Origin: G963663495 sp963663495
Lineage (GTDB): Bacteria; Bacteroidota; Rhodothermia; Rhodothermales; Bin80
Direction: 5' to 3'
Assembly: GCA_963663495.1 (NCBI GenBank)
Contig: OY760427.1
Span: forward strand, 1,674,001 to 1,738,000
DNA length: 64,000 nt
Part shown: positions 27,100-36,300 of the stretch, piece after piece
How positions within the stretch are numbered: position 1 is the stretch's first letter
Layout: every line of letters begins with the position of its first letter
Notes under the pieces: generated by a model
The model's input: the letters and a program-made list of their open reading frames with translations, nothing else
Told to the model about the DNA's origin: nothing
The model's database searches: none
Translations under genes and position numbers: made by a program

Positions 27100-27992
27100 T
27101 AGCTGAACGTGTCATCGCTTTGATCTTTAGGTCCTCCAGTATCACCGTTGAGGAGCAATTGGCAATACTGCGACTTACCTGGTGGTTCGCATTCTTGAGG
27201 ATGTTAGCACGCTTGCGCTGTATGCGGGCGATTCTATACTTCCGCCTGTTACGACGGTTGGAGCCTTTCTTCTGTCTCGCCAGTTTTCGCTGATGCCGCT
27301 TCAACGTGGCATCAAGACGCTTCGTATCCGGTTGTCTGATAAGGCTTGTATCGCCCTCTGTGGAGACCATAGCGACCTGCCCGCAATTACGGTCAATGCC
27401 AATGCCTACAGCACCGCCGGTATCCTCTATTACAGGTGCCTCCATCTTGTAGCAGATGACAGCATACCTTTGCCGGCGTTCTTCTTTACAGTGGCTTTGA
27501 CGGGTATACCATCAGGGTACGGGTTGCCTCCCCGCCTGCGGAGCGCCGTATATCCCACTTGCGGGATATACAGCTTGCCATCCCGAACCCTTACGTTATC
27601 CGGGATCGTGAACGAAGGCGTACTACCACGTCTGGAATGGAATCTCGGTCTTCTCTTACCCTCCTTGAAGAATGCCTTCCATGCATCCGCCTGATATTTC
27701 AATGTGTATCTAACGACAATATGTATCTAACGACACCAAAGGAGTATTCAGGTAGCCACTCGACCGTGCGGCGCAGCGCCGTGAACCGCTTCCCCAGCGA
27801 GAAGAAGCGTACCGAGGGCGGCTTCTCTCCAGCCTCTTTGGCTTTCTTGTAGGCCTCGCTCTGCTCTGCGAGGATGGCATTCCACACAAACCTACACGCA
27901 CCCGCTAATCCAGCAAGGTGCTTGGCGTTACTCCGACTTCCGGGCAACAGCCTGTATGTGATATTGCGGTATGCACTAACCGTTTCGGGCAT
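27100..27992 (-). pseudogene. tnpB: tnpB copy C, 5' part (multiple frameshifts)
   Basis: Starts MPETVSAYRNITYRLLPG at 27992. Lesions include a 17-bp duplication (27710-27735) that breaks the frame, a one-base loss near 27470, and a 6-bp insertion turning VGIDRNCG into VGIGIDRNCG. The RuvC-I and RuvC-II regions are otherwise readable. The coding strand is continuous with the 3' part across the ISNCY element. Confidence 0.9.
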
Positions 27993-28202
27993 GGCACTGT
28001 GGTATATAACTCCCTAATATATGGTAATTATATAGCATGCGTATCCACGTGTTGAGTTATTTGAAATAATTGCAGTCTTTTCGTGAAAAGCGGGAACCGA
28101 TTATGAAAAGCTGGCGACAGCCATCCTGTCTGCACCACCAAAGCACAAAAAGTAATTCCTGCGAAAACGCGTGGGACTCAGCCATATAACTCCCTTACGT
28201 TG

Positions 28203-28719
28203 CCCGAGGAGGACGTTACCTCAAATTCTCTCCATTCGGAGAGACCGCGCGGTACTTATCTCCAGAAGGTGAGGCTATTTCCTGCGTGTAGCGCGGCAAA
28301 ATACCATTCAGGTCCTCTTTGGCGGCATATGCACTGAGAGAGGACTTGATACCGCACAGGATTGTATGCTGAGGTTCACCTAGGTGAACCATACCTGTTC
28401 AACGGTATCGCGTCGGACCAAGGAACTGGACAGTGGACCGTACCGAGAGCCATAAACATCCGTCTCAACGAATCCTGAACGAAGGCCGGAAACTGGGCCC
28501 GCCCGGAGGTGCATGCGCACGATTTCCTTCCAATTCCCCCAGTGCCTCCTTTTCGCGAGCGGAGCATCCCATCCAGAGGATCGACTATTGGCACAGGGAT
28601 GCCGCTCTCAGCGCACGCTCGAACCCGCCACCGTATCATGGAGCCACCACGGGGCGGCAAATACGTACGACTCCACACTCGTTGGAGGTCGCACCTTCCC
28701 TACACAGTGAGAAGGACGG
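28203..28719. other. Region without recognised gene, with an 18-bp palindrome
   Basis: About 517 bp between composite C and tonB. Short frames are present, but none carries family motifs. A perfect palindrome GGTTCACCTAGGTGAACC lies at 28373-28390. It could be an operator for a dimeric regulator or a chance feature. Confidence 0.4.
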
Positions 28720-29385
28720 TTACTTAAGCTTGAATGTGATTGGCAGCGACATGGAAACCTTTACGGGCTTACCACGCTGCTTCCCCGGTGTGAATTTGGC
28801 TTCACGTACAACACGCAGGGCCTCCTGATCACAGCCGCCACCAATTGGACGCGTTACGGTCGCATTCGTAGGGTTGCCCTGTTCGTCTACCACAAACGAG
28901 ACGACCACACGGCCTTCCACACCAGCCTTCCTGGCTATCTCGGGGTATTTCAGATTTTCATAAAGGGAATTGTATCCACCGATCAATTCGGGCATCTGCT
29001 CCACGATCACAAAAATCTCAGGCTCCTCTTCCTCTTCTTCATCTTCTGATGGTGGAGGAGGCGGAGGGAGGTCAGCAAGGGGCTCGTCAATGTCCAAAAA
29101 AGCATCTAGATCAAGGTCGTCGTCGTCAAGGACCTCGTCGTTTGGTACTTCTACGGGCACCGGGGGGCGCGGGGGCGGCGGAGGCTTTACTTCCTGCTTC
29201 GTCTGCACAATTTCTTCCATCTCAATTACTTCCTGCTCAATCTGCTGGATATCCATACCATCTCCGCTCTCAAAGCTCATGCGAAATGCCAGGATCAAAA
29301 CCAAGAGTGATGCTACCATTCCTACCTGCACGACCAAACCGTAGGTGCGTCGCAGATCAACCTTAGGATTTTTTCGGATTGCCAT
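28720..29385 (-). CDS. tonB: Energy transducer TonB
   Basis: 221 aa. A cytoplasmic N-terminus with KNPKVDLRRTYGLVVQVGM leads to a single helix (VASLLVLILAF). Then comes a Pro/Glu/Asp-rich periplasmic spacer (KPPPPPRPPVPVEVP, PPPPPPSEDEEEEEEPEI) and a C-terminal TonB domain (YPEIARKAGVEGRVVVSFVV, DEQGNPTNATVTRPIGGGCD, LPITFKL). This is the Bacteroidota TonB form. It transmits proton-motive energy to receptors such as that at 21684-24518. ExbB/ExbD genes are not adjacent. Confidence 0.94.
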   Translation of the reverse strand: MAIRKNPKVDLRRTYGLVVQVGMVASLLVLILAFRMSFESGDGMDIQQIEQEVIEMEEIVQTKQEVKPPPPPRPPVPVEVPNDEVLDDDDLDLDAFLDIDEPLADLPPPPPPSEDEEEEEEPEIFVIVEQMPELIGGYNSLYENLKYPEIARKAGVEGRVVVSFVVDEQGNPTNATVTRPIGGGCDQEALRVVREAKFTPGKQRGKPVKVSMSLPITFKLK

Positions 29386-29623
29386 AATGTAGCTGGATCG
29401 GGGGGTGATGAAAAATTACAGTCCCTAAAATATGCATGAATAACGGTACATAGCAAGTTGATCATCATGGTTGTAGCCACGTTTCGAATCGTTGCAGGTA
29501 TGTCTGCGCATTATGATCCCCGGTTCTAACGGTTGCCTCCCATCATGGAATCCTTGCCATCCTCTTGACCTGTGTGTACATCGTTCATCACAGACTGTAC
29601 AAGCCAAGACAAACGTGGCTACC

Positions 29624-31204
29624 CTACTGGGCTGTTTTCATGGTTTCATGGCCTATATATCGATCCGCCAACAGGCCGGGCAACTCGCGCACCATATCAA
29701 GGGCCATCATTGACTGCGCGGCGGAATTAGACGCGTATCGGTCCGCTGCGCTTCCACCGATGTGTGCTGCGCAAACCATAGCGTCAATGGGGTGCATGCC
29801 TTGTGCTAAGAGGCTGGTGCACATTCCTGCGAGCACATCACCGGTACCTGCGGTCGCCAGCGCTGTGTTGCCCGTTGAACAAATGTATGCGTCGGCCTGC
29901 GGTGTAGCCACAACCGTTGGCATTCCTTTGAGGGCGACAATGGACATCCATTTCTTAGCGCAGTGTCGAGCAGCTTCAAGTGGGTCCGCCGGGTTCGTGC
30001 TGGTTAGGTGCCGAAACTCGCCAAGGTGAGGGGTCAAGACCCATCGCCTGTTGGAATGGCCGGTTACCAGGTCCCGCATACCTGCCAGAGCGCGGAGCCC
30101 GTCCGCATCAATTACAGTGGGTAGGTCCACTGTAGTGAGGAGCTGCCTGACCAGCGATTCCGCGGAAGCACTTCTTCCCAGCCCCGGCCCGATCAGTATA
30201 GCATTAGCGCGCTCCAACGGCTCAGACAACACATCCATCGCAGCAGTTGCATCAAGGTCTCCTGACCGGGTTTCCGGGAGTGCAACCGTAGCAATTTCAG
30301 TCAGTCGTGACGACGCAAGCGCTTGTACTGATGCCGGGATGGCACATGTGACATAGCCTGCGCCAATGCGTGCTGCAGCGGTGGAAGCCATCACGGGGGC
30401 GCCCGTAAGCCCCGGTGAGCCCCCAATCACGAGTGCCATGCCTACGCTGTATTTGTGCGCACGGCGTGGACGAGTGGGTAGCAGTCGCCGTACGGCGTCA
30501 TCGGTGGAAAGACCCGTGTGCTCAGAAGTGGCTTGTGCTTCTTCCAGTATGTACCGGGGGATTCCAATATCAATTACTACTACCCTACCAGCGACGCCTG
30601 GCCCATCGCCCACGAGAAGACCGGGCTTCAAAGCTGCCATAGTGACGGTTAGCGACGCACGCACGGCATCACCGAGCAGCACACCCGTGTCGGGGTGCAG
30701 CCCTGTAGGCATGTCCAGCGCAATCAACACACCGGGGGCAGCGTTAAGCCGTCTCACCAAATCCAACATTTCTGGACGGAGGGTTTGCGTCACCCCGGTA
30801 CCCAACAGAGCATCTACATACCAGTCAGCTGACAGATCATCCTCATAAGCGCCAAAGAGAATACGGGATGAATGTCTAGCCATCTTCTTGAGCAGATCCA
30901 AGTTGCGTTGGGCATCGTCCGTGCGAATGACGTTAGGCACCAAGACCTGGACCAACGCGCCGCGCTCGTGCAGGCAGCGTGCCAGGACAAAGCCATCCCC
31001 ACCGTTGTTGCCCTTACCGCAGTACAGAGCCACATGCTTCCCGGCGGGAGAGCCCAGGCATCGTTCCATGGCAACAGCGGCACCCCGCCCAGCCAGTTCC
31101 ATCAGGGTGAATCCCGGTAAACCGAAAGTATGGATTGCCTGGTCGTCTGCCACGCGCTGGCTCTTCGCGGTTAGCACTGGCAGACAGGACGAGCGGAGAG
31201 TCAT
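29624..31204 (-). CDS. nnr: Bifunctional NAD(P)H-hydrate epimerase/dehydratase
   Basis: 526 aa, the full two-domain length. The N-terminal YjeF_N epimerase domain (about 1-215) has ALYCGKGNNGGDGFVLARCL and VDALLGTGVT. The C-terminal CARKD dehydratase domain (about 225-510) has ALVIGGSPGLTGAPVMASTA, VIDADGLRAL, WVLTPHLGEF and the ATAGTGDVLAGM phosphate loop. The enzyme repairs hydrated NAD(P)H in the cytoplasm. Its start lies only 34 bp from the left end of the IS1595-family element, which may have displaced the native promoter. Confidence 0.95.
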   Translation of the reverse strand: MTLRSSCLPVLTAKSQRVADDQAIHTFGLPGFTLMELAGRGAAVAMERCLGSPAGKHVALYCGKGNNGGDGFVLARCLHERGALVQVLVPNVIRTDDAQRNLDLLKKMARHSSRILFGAYEDDLSADWYVDALLGTGVTQTLRPEMLDLVRRLNAAPGVLIALDMPTGLHPDTGVLLGDAVRASLTVTMAALKPGLLVGDGPGVAGRVVVIDIGIPRYILEEAQATSEHTGLSTDDAVRRLLPTRPRRAHKYSVGMALVIGGSPGLTGAPVMASTAAARIGAGYVTCAIPASVQALASSRLTEIATVALPETRSGDLDATAAMDVLSEPLERANAILIGPGLGRSASAESLVRQLLTTVDLPTVIDADGLRALAGMRDLVTGHSNRRWVLTPHLGEFRHLTSTNPADPLEAARHCAKKWMSIVALKGMPTVVATPQADAYICSTGNTALATAGTGDVLAGMCTSLLAQGMHPIDAMVCAAHIGGSAADRYASNSAAQSMMALDMVRELPGLLADRYIGHETMKTAQ

Positions 31205-31363
31205 CGCAAGCGTCGGGATCTTGAATAGGGAAATACTAGGGAGTTATATAGCTGACTGCCCACGCGTTAAATTGTTGAAATAATTGCAGTTTGGTCGCGA
31301 ATAGTGGGAACCGACTATACCGAAAATGGGCACCATCCCGTGATAGATTGATGACCTAACTAA

Positions 31364-32320
31364 ATGCCTTCAAAGAAAAGAAACAACAGAAACACCAATG
31401 GCCCTGGACGGGCTGATCGTGAAGGAGTGTCCTTGATCAAGCTAACCAAAATGTTTCCAGACGACCCATCAGCCGAAGCATGGTTCGCAATGAAGCGGTG
31501 GGGCAACACTCCTGTTTGCCCGCACTGTGCGTCTAAGAACGTACAGTCTGGCGCCAAACATCCTAGCATGCCTTATAGTTGCCGTAGTTGCCGTAAACGA
31601 TTCAGTGTCCGCATAGGGACTGTAATGCAGGACTCCAAACTGGGATACCAGGTATGGGCATTAGCCATTTACATCATGACTACCAGTATCAAGGGCGTAT
31701 CCAGCATGAAGCTGCATCGTGACCTTAGCATAACCCAGACGACAGCGTGGCATCTGGCCCACCGTATTCGACAATCATGGAATGGAGAGCATGCACTATT
31801 TGCCGGTCCGGTAGAGGTTGACGAAGCCTACTTCGGTGGCAAGGAAAAGAACAAGCACGCCAGCAAGAAGCTGAAAGCAGGCCTTGGGCCAGTAGGTAAG
31901 GAAGCCGTTGTAGGAGTCCGTGATCGTGTCACCAATAGCATTTCTGCCCAGGTAGTAGAAAACATAGACGGACAGACGCTCAATGCGTTTGTGGATACCT
32001 ATGTCTCGGAAGACACCGAGGTCTATACGGATGGCACGTCAGCATACCGGGGCCGCAACAACCACGCCTACGTACGTCACTCTGTTGGCGAATACGTTCG
32101 TGAGCAGGTCCATACCAATGGCGTAGAGAGCTTCTGGTCTTTGCTGAAGCGTGGGTACTACGGAACGTACCACCACATGAGCAAGAAACACCTACAGCGG
32201 TACGTGAACGAATTTGCAGGGCGACACAATGCACGCGACTACGACACAGCGGAGCCAATGACAATAATTGCTCAAGGACTGGTCGGTAAACGGCTCATGT
32301 ACAAATCCCTCATTTCATAG
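31364..32320 (+). CDS. IS1595-family (ISXO2-like) DDE transposase
   Basis: 318 aa. An N-terminal zinc ribbon (CPHCASKNVQ ... YSCRSCRKRFSVRIGTVM) is followed by the ISXO2-like DDE domain: EVDEAYFGGKEKNKHA (first Asp), VYTDGTSAYRG (second Asp) and VHTNGVESFWSLLKRGYYG (Asn/Glu position). The C-terminal YHHMSKKHLQRYVNEFAGRHNARD is also diagnostic. The gene is intact. Because the tnpB composites and the MITE share its ends, it is the best candidate in the window for moving them in trans. Confidence 0.93.
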   Translation: MPSKKRNNRNTNGPGRADREGVSLIKLTKMFPDDPSAEAWFAMKRWGNTPVCPHCASKNVQSGAKHPSMPYSCRSCRKRFSVRIGTVMQDSKLGYQVWALAIYIMTTSIKGVSSMKLHRDLSITQTTAWHLAHRIRQSWNGEHALFAGPVEVDEAYFGGKEKNKHASKKLKAGLGPVGKEAVVGVRDRVTNSISAQVVENIDGQTLNAFVDTYVSEDTEVYTDGTSAYRGRNNHAYVRHSVGEYVREQVHTNGVESFWSLLKRGYYGTYHHMSKKHLQRYVNEFAGRHNARDYDTAEPMTIIAQGLVGKRLMYKSLIS

Positions 32321-32569
32321 CTAAACGTAAGCGGTAACGTATCAAGCCATCCGTACTCATGCGCACTCCGGGCATCGGCCGGCTACCACTACTTGCTCGT
32401 GGACGAAGAACGGAGACAAACGGGCCGCGCAATACTGCGCCTGCAAGGCTTCCCCGACAGCTACGAGATTGACAGTCCGATAACGACCGTCAGACGGCTT
32501 ACTGGCAACGCCGTACCCATTCCGGTGGTCAGGGCCGTTATGCGCCAGCTTTTCCATGTCTGTGCTTGA
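32321..32569 (+). pseudogene. DNA C5-cytosine methyltransferase, C-terminal remnant
   Basis: The + frame reads SCALRASAGYHYLLVDEERR, then ILRLQGFPDSYEI, then RRLTGNAVPIPVVRAVMRQL and a TGA at 32567. These are motifs IX-X of Dcm-type enzymes (RLQGFPD and GNAVP). The catalytic PC and ENV motifs are absent, so only the last 80 or so residues remain. It abuts the IS1595 transposase stop, inside the element, suggesting a decayed passenger methyltransferase. A frame on the opposite strand (about 32575-32755, containing GGCIHCDP) also looks coding but was not identified. Confidence 0.75.
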
Positions 32570-32809
32570 TGGCCCGCGTCTCATGGGTTCGTCCGGTGCG
32601 CTTCGTGGCCCGTACCGGGGTCCGCCCAGTACTTCCGCATTGTCAAGAGCGTCCCGATATAAGCCAAGGAATCGGTCCTGAAGTTGATCGACTGTCGTGA
32701 AAACTGGATCGCAATGTATGCAGCCTCCTACTCTAAGCAGATGTCCGCCATGAAATCATTTCGGTATTCTGCCCCAATGGATTAGTGCTACTCTATAGCC
32801 TATGACACC

Positions 32810-32974
32810 ATGAGCATAGATAAATCCCCGAAGCCCGGTAACAAGATTCAGGAAACGAAACGCCCCGGCCTCCCCGTAACAAACGACATTCTCAATATCC
32901 AACAATCCATCCCTACCATACCGGAAGAACTGGCGAAAGCCATCCTGTCCGCACCACCAAAGCACAAAAAGTAA
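32810..32974 (+). CDS. 54-codon accessory ORF of the IS1595-family element
   Basis: ATG 32810 to TAA 32972-32974. It opens MSIDKSPKPGNKIQETKRPG and closes IPEELAKAILSAPPKHKK. It is highly basic, with no membrane helix. The last 14-16 codons are preserved in the MITE block of all four tnpB composites, whereas the upstream part is lost there. Function is unknown. Because the conserved tail lies close to the terminal repeat, it may be kept for DNA-end rather than protein reasons. Confidence 0.55.
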   Translation: MSIDKSPKPGNKIQETKRPGLPVTNDILNIQQSIPTIPEELAKAILSAPPKHKK

Positions 32975-33072
32975 CGCCCGCGAAAACGCGTGGCACTCAG
33001 CCATATAACTCCCTATAAATTCTGAGACTGTCTGATCACATAGGGATTGACGCCAGGCTCTGCGGGCGTTCC

Positions 33073-34752
33073 TCACCGGACATGAAATACCAGAGTGTCA
33101 GCCAAGGCGCTATTCCATCGAGCCCGGACGGCAATCGCCTCCAATGTCCACGTGATTGGTTCAGTTGGCTGGAAGGGTTGCAGCTGCCCTCCATCCCATT
33201 GACTGTTCTGGTTGAGATCAATGAATGCCCGGACATCGTAGTTATCCTCTTGTAAACCAGCTATTTCGAACCATCCCATAGAATCCGCGTAGGTCGTTGC
33301 AAGCGACAATCCAGGCTCGTCTGCGGCGTAAACTTCAATCACCACCGGGTGCGCGATGTCCAATCGCTGCACGGTACCGCTCAGGCTGCCCAGATCGCGG
33401 TCTTCCATGCGGCGATATACCTGATGGAGCGTGTCACTGACAGTGACACGTACGATTTCACCTTGCGAGAGAGGTGGCACAAGTTGCAGCGTGTAGGTGG
33501 TACCATTACGGGTACCAATCCGGATTGAGCGTACTGCTCCCGTGCTGTCGCGGGCCGTGACGAGCGTATCAAGCGCCGCACGGTCCGGCGGCATGCTGAA
33601 GACGAGCTCAGGATACTGGTGGGGCAATAGGATTACCTCACCTGACTGCTCCTCAGGAAGGAATCGGAAGAATTCGAACCGGGGTGCTTCATTCTCAACC
33701 GGCTCCATATCCACGGTTACGACTGAGCCGCGGACCCGATTTGCACTTGAATCTGCGATGGCCGAGTCCGGCTCCACGAAGTACGTTCCTGGCGTGGCCG
33801 GCCTGGCTTCAAGAAACACGCGCACAGGATCATCCGCAGCTTGGAATACCCTCAAAATCGGGACACGGTACCCTGTCACGGAGTCCGCCAGCGACCACAT
33901 GGTCGGGTCTAGTCCGGGCAGCACCACTGCCTCGGAGAATCGAGCTTCAACGATGCCCGCATCTCGCTGGCGCACCCGATCCAACGTAGGGGGAATCGTA
34001 TCCAAGCGGGTAATGATCCAGCGCCGTAATGAAAGTGTAGTGTCCTCCGTTGTGTGGATTATCTGTGTAGGCGGCACAGCAAAAATTTCGCTGGGATCCG
34101 GGCGCTGGTTGCGATTGCGGTCAAGGAGCGCAATGACAGAGTATTCTCCCTCCCTCACATAGGGCAGCACAAACCGCCCTTGTCCGTCAGTCTGGGTACG
34201 GTAGGCCGGTTCCAAGGCACCGGGTTGGTAGGCTAGTACATCGATATCGGCCATTCCTCGGCCTCTGAAGGGTTCCACAACACTACCGGTAATGCGGCCT
34301 TTATCAATGACGGGGCCTGTGGCAAAGGCAAGGGTGAGTGGGCTCGTGATTTTAATGCCTCGAACATCTCGCAGATCGGTGCCGATGATAAGGACGTAGG
34401 TCGTACTGTCTCGCAGGGGTTCGGGGAAAGCCACATCAACACGCCGTTGGCGCCATGCAAAGCGCAAACGCTCGGAAAGAGCAGGCGTAACAGAAAAAGC
34501 TCTCGCGAAGGAAGCTTGGTCTACATACTCCGAAAATTCCAACCGCACGAAGTCCTCCTCATAATTGACCGCGCCATTGCTCGGGACAGAAGCGCTGATG
34601 GCGGGTGGTGTGCGATCCACAGGCCCGCCGGTGGGAAGGAGGGGTTCTGCGCAGCCGCTGATCAGTAGGAGTTGTATGCCCGGCCAAGGGAGGAGAGTGC
34701 TCCTTACCACCATCGCGGTGCCCTCGGGCTCAGCTACCATCCGGTGATGCAC
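33073..34752 (-). CDS. Ig-like-domain lipoprotein (Bacteroidota type)
   Basis: Up to 559 aa; ATG 34713 (MVVRSTLLPWPGIQ) is a likely start, because it places a lipobox LLLISGC about 20 residues in. The mature part begins with the TGGPVDRTPPAI pattern of Big_5 (Ig-like) lipoproteins. It continues VRLEFSEYVDQASF and includes a carboxypeptidase-regulatory-like segment (ITGSVVEPFRGRGMADIDV, RTQTDGQGRFVLPYVREG). Near the end EIAGLQEDNYDVRAFIDLNQN repeats that theme. Probably surface- or periplasm-anchored; function unknown. It overlaps the next gene by 23 bp if the longest start is used. Confidence 0.8.
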   Translation of the reverse strand: MHHRMVAEPEGTAMVVRSTLLPWPGIQLLLISGCAEPLLPTGGPVDRTPPAISASVPSNGAVNYEEDFVRLEFSEYVDQASFARAFSVTPALSERLRFAWRQRRVDVAFPEPLRDSTTYVLIIGTDLRDVRGIKITSPLTLAFATGPVIDKGRITGSVVEPFRGRGMADIDVLAYQPGALEPAYRTQTDGQGRFVLPYVREGEYSVIALLDRNRNQRPDPSEIFAVPPTQIIHTTEDTTLSLRRWIITRLDTIPPTLDRVRQRDAGIVEARFSEAVVLPGLDPTMWSLADSVTGYRVPILRVFQAADDPVRVFLEARPATPGTYFVEPDSAIADSSANRVRGSVVTVDMEPVENEAPRFEFFRFLPEEQSGEVILLPHQYPELVFSMPPDRAALDTLVTARDSTGAVRSIRIGTRNGTTYTLQLVPPLSQGEIVRVTVSDTLHQVYRRMEDRDLGSLSGTVQRLDIAHPVVIEVYAADEPGLSLATTYADSMGWFEIAGLQEDNYDVRAFIDLNQNSQWDGGQLQPFQPTEPITWTLEAIAVRARWNSALADTLVFHVR

Positions 34753-35386
34753 TCCTCAGGTGGAAGAACAGGACTGCTGTGAGTGCGCTGACTGCGATGA
34801 GCATGACAGGCTCCAGATAGCGGCGCGGCCAGCGCGAGGCTGGTACCATACCGACCGTCTCGGGGAAGGCTGCGGATTCCCTTTTCACAACCTCATGCCG
34901 ATGTAGTGTGTCTTCGAAAGCACCCTGACATGTATCTGCATGCAGGACTTCGCCCGATGCAGCGACAAGAACAACCCCTATATTCAGACTCAACTCTCGT
35001 CGGAGAGTCCTGCGTCCCTCTCTGCTATACTGCACTTGTGCCGTGTGAATTTGGTATGCCAGCTTGTGGTAGGTTCGTTCCGCGGACTGCGCCGTGGAAT
35101 CGGTCAGAAATACGGACTTGCCCCTATCGCGCCAATGTTCCAGCAGTACACTATTGAGGTAGGGCATTTCTTCGGGAGGCTCCAGCACAAAGGCCTGGTG
35201 GTCTTCTGCGACGGGTGCTAGGCAATCCAAGGCGATCCCCTGGTAGGCTTGGAGATTCGTGTTTGTCTCAATGTATTGGCCCGATGCACTGCCAAATTGC
35301 AAAATCGTGATGCACAGCCCGCAGGCAGTGTGCGCCCACCTTAACGGGCTTATGTTATGCCTGGTGCTTGCGGAGTTCGCTGACAA
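34730..35386 (-). CDS. Hypothetical exported protein with a C-terminal membrane helix
   Basis: 218 aa, not recognised. Residues about 15-36 (LRWAHTACGLCITILQFGSASG) look like a signal peptide. A C-terminal hydrophobic helix (LEPVMLIAVSALTAVLFFHL) is followed by a short polar tail. It overlaps the 3' end of the mogA-like gene by about 30 bp, so the true start may be a downstream alternative codon. It is in a same-strand run with yidD, the mogA-like gene and the Ig-like lipoprotein. Confidence 0.6.
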   Translation of the reverse strand: MSANSASTRHNISPLRWAHTACGLCITILQFGSASGQYIETNTNLQAYQGIALDCLAPVAEDHQAFVLEPPEEMPYLNSVLLEHWRDRGKSVFLTDSTAQSAERTYHKLAYQIHTAQVQYSREGRRTLRRELSLNIGVVLVAASGEVLHADTCQGAFEDTLHRHEVVKRESAAFPETVGMVPASRWPRRYLEPVMLIAVSALTAVLFFHLRSASPDGS

Positions 35387-35876
35387 GGTGCCTGATTTCG
35401 GGTAGTATTAGGCGCTCCATGGCAAGCCTGACGGCAGGTAGCGATCCCGGGACGGAGAAAACAATGGAATCCTTGAAAGTGCCTGCCACCGCTCGTGACA
35501 GCATGGATGCCGATCCAATTTCCTGATACGACAAGGCACGGAATAGTTCACCAAACCCCACAATCTCTTTGTTAAACACCGGCTGTACGGCTTCATACGT
35601 GTTGTCATGCTTGCTGATGCCAGTACCTCCGGTCAAAATTATAAGTTCTGCTTCGTCGCATTCCTGTAGCACCGCGTGCCGGATCGTCTGAAGACAGTCG
35701 GGCACGATGACGTAGGAGGCAACGAAATGCCCATTCTCGGTTAATTGATCAAGGATGTGTTTGCCGCCAGTATCCGTAGCTCGGGTGCGCGTATCACTTA
35801 CCGTTATGATGGCGCAGCGCGCGGCTACAACACGGCGCGCTGCAGCTTCATGTGCGTGCGGTGGGGCATTGGACAC
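35355..35876 (-). CDS. moaB: Molybdopterin adenylyltransferase/MoaB-like protein
   Basis: About 173 aa from GTG 35876 (VSNAPPHAHEAAARRVV). This start avoids a 98-bp overlap with yidD that the longer ATG at 35999 would cause. MoaB/MogA motifs: CAIITVSDTRTRATDTGG, DEAELIILTGGTGISKHDNT and FSVPGSLPAVRLAM. The family adenylylates molybdopterin during Moco synthesis, although many MoaB paralogues are catalytically weak. No other Moco gene is in the window. Confidence 0.87.
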   Translation of the reverse strand: MSNAPPHAHEAAARRVVAARCAIITVSDTRTRATDTGGKHILDQLTENGHFVASYVIVPDCLQTIRHAVLQECDEAELIILTGGTGISKHDNTYEAVQPVFNKEIVGFGELFRALSYQEIGSASMLSRAVAGTFKDSIVFSVPGSLPAVRLAMERLILPEIRHLVSELRKHQA

Positions 35877-35901
35877 GGTTACGTGAGTGCAGGCAATAAC
35901 A

Positions 35902-36300
35902 TTAATCCCCTGAACCTTCCGGTTCGTCAAACGGCGAAAGAGGCCGCGGCTCACTGAACCATCGTGGAGGATCATATCCATGCTTAGCCCACGGTACACA
36001 GCGAAGCAGACGACAAACCGTCAGAATGCTTCCTTTCAGTGCGCCATAATGCGTGAGCGCGTCTACAGCGTACTCGGAGCAGGTGGGTACATATCTGCAC
36101 GAGGTAGGGAAATGCGGTGATACTACGCGCTGGTACAGGCGCGCTAGGAATACAAGCGTGCGTGCGGGAAACATACTGAGGCTTGATAATAACCGACTTG
36201 TACGGGTAAGCGATGCTGCCACATCTTTGTTCCGCTGTGGTGGCAGCGAGGTTTCCGTTGGCAGACGAGAGCTAGGTACTTGAAGGTCGGAAAGTCGCAT
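35902..36300 (-). CDS. yidD: Membrane protein insertion efficiency factor YidD
   Basis: 132 aa. The family core is complete: YQRVVSPHFPTSCRYVPTCS, EYAVDALTHYGALKGSILT, and RLLRCVPWAKHGYDPP. A 45-residue N-terminal extension before the core is longer than usual; the start may be at the internal ATG giving MFPARTLVFLARLYQ. YidD assists YidC-dependent membrane insertion and is usually next to rnpA/yidC, which are not here. Confidence 0.9.
   Translation of the reverse strand: MRLSDLQVPSSRLPTETSLPPQRNKDVAASLTRTSRLLSSLSMFPARTLVFLARLYQRVVSPHFPTSCRYVPTCSEYAVDALTHYGALKGSILTVCRLLRCVPWAKHGYDPPRWFSEPRPLSPFDEPEGSGD

Larger units (their letters stand above)
24785..28194. mobile_element. tnpB composite transposon, copy C, interrupted by an ISNCY-family IS
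   Basis: Outer ends GGGAATTATGTACGTGAG (24785) and, inverted, GGGAGTTATATGGCTGAG (28194) are flanked by perfect 8-bp repeats TTACGTTG at 24777-24784 and 28195-28202. Internal order is tnpB unit, spacer TAATATAT (28015-28022), 172-bp MITE (28023-28194). A 1921-bp IS (25179-27099) sits inside tnpB. Without the IS the composite would be about 1.48 kb, similar to copy A. Confidence 0.9.
31239..33013. mobile_element. IS1595-family element with passenger DNA
   Basis: 1775 bp, ends GGGAGTTATATAGCTGAC (31239) and, inverted, GGGAGTTATATGGCTGAG (33013). The ends are the same type as those of the tnpB composites and the MITE. It encodes an IS1595 transposase, then a 3' fragment of a C5 cytosine methyltransferase, then a 54-codon ORF. 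The flanking octamers AAATACTA and TATAAATT do not match, so the two ends may come from different events or the target duplication has been lost. Confidence 0.85.

Noticed and set aside
31231..33021. 8-bp target duplication around the IS1595-family element
   Set aside because: The flanking octamers AAATACTA and TATAAATT do not match.
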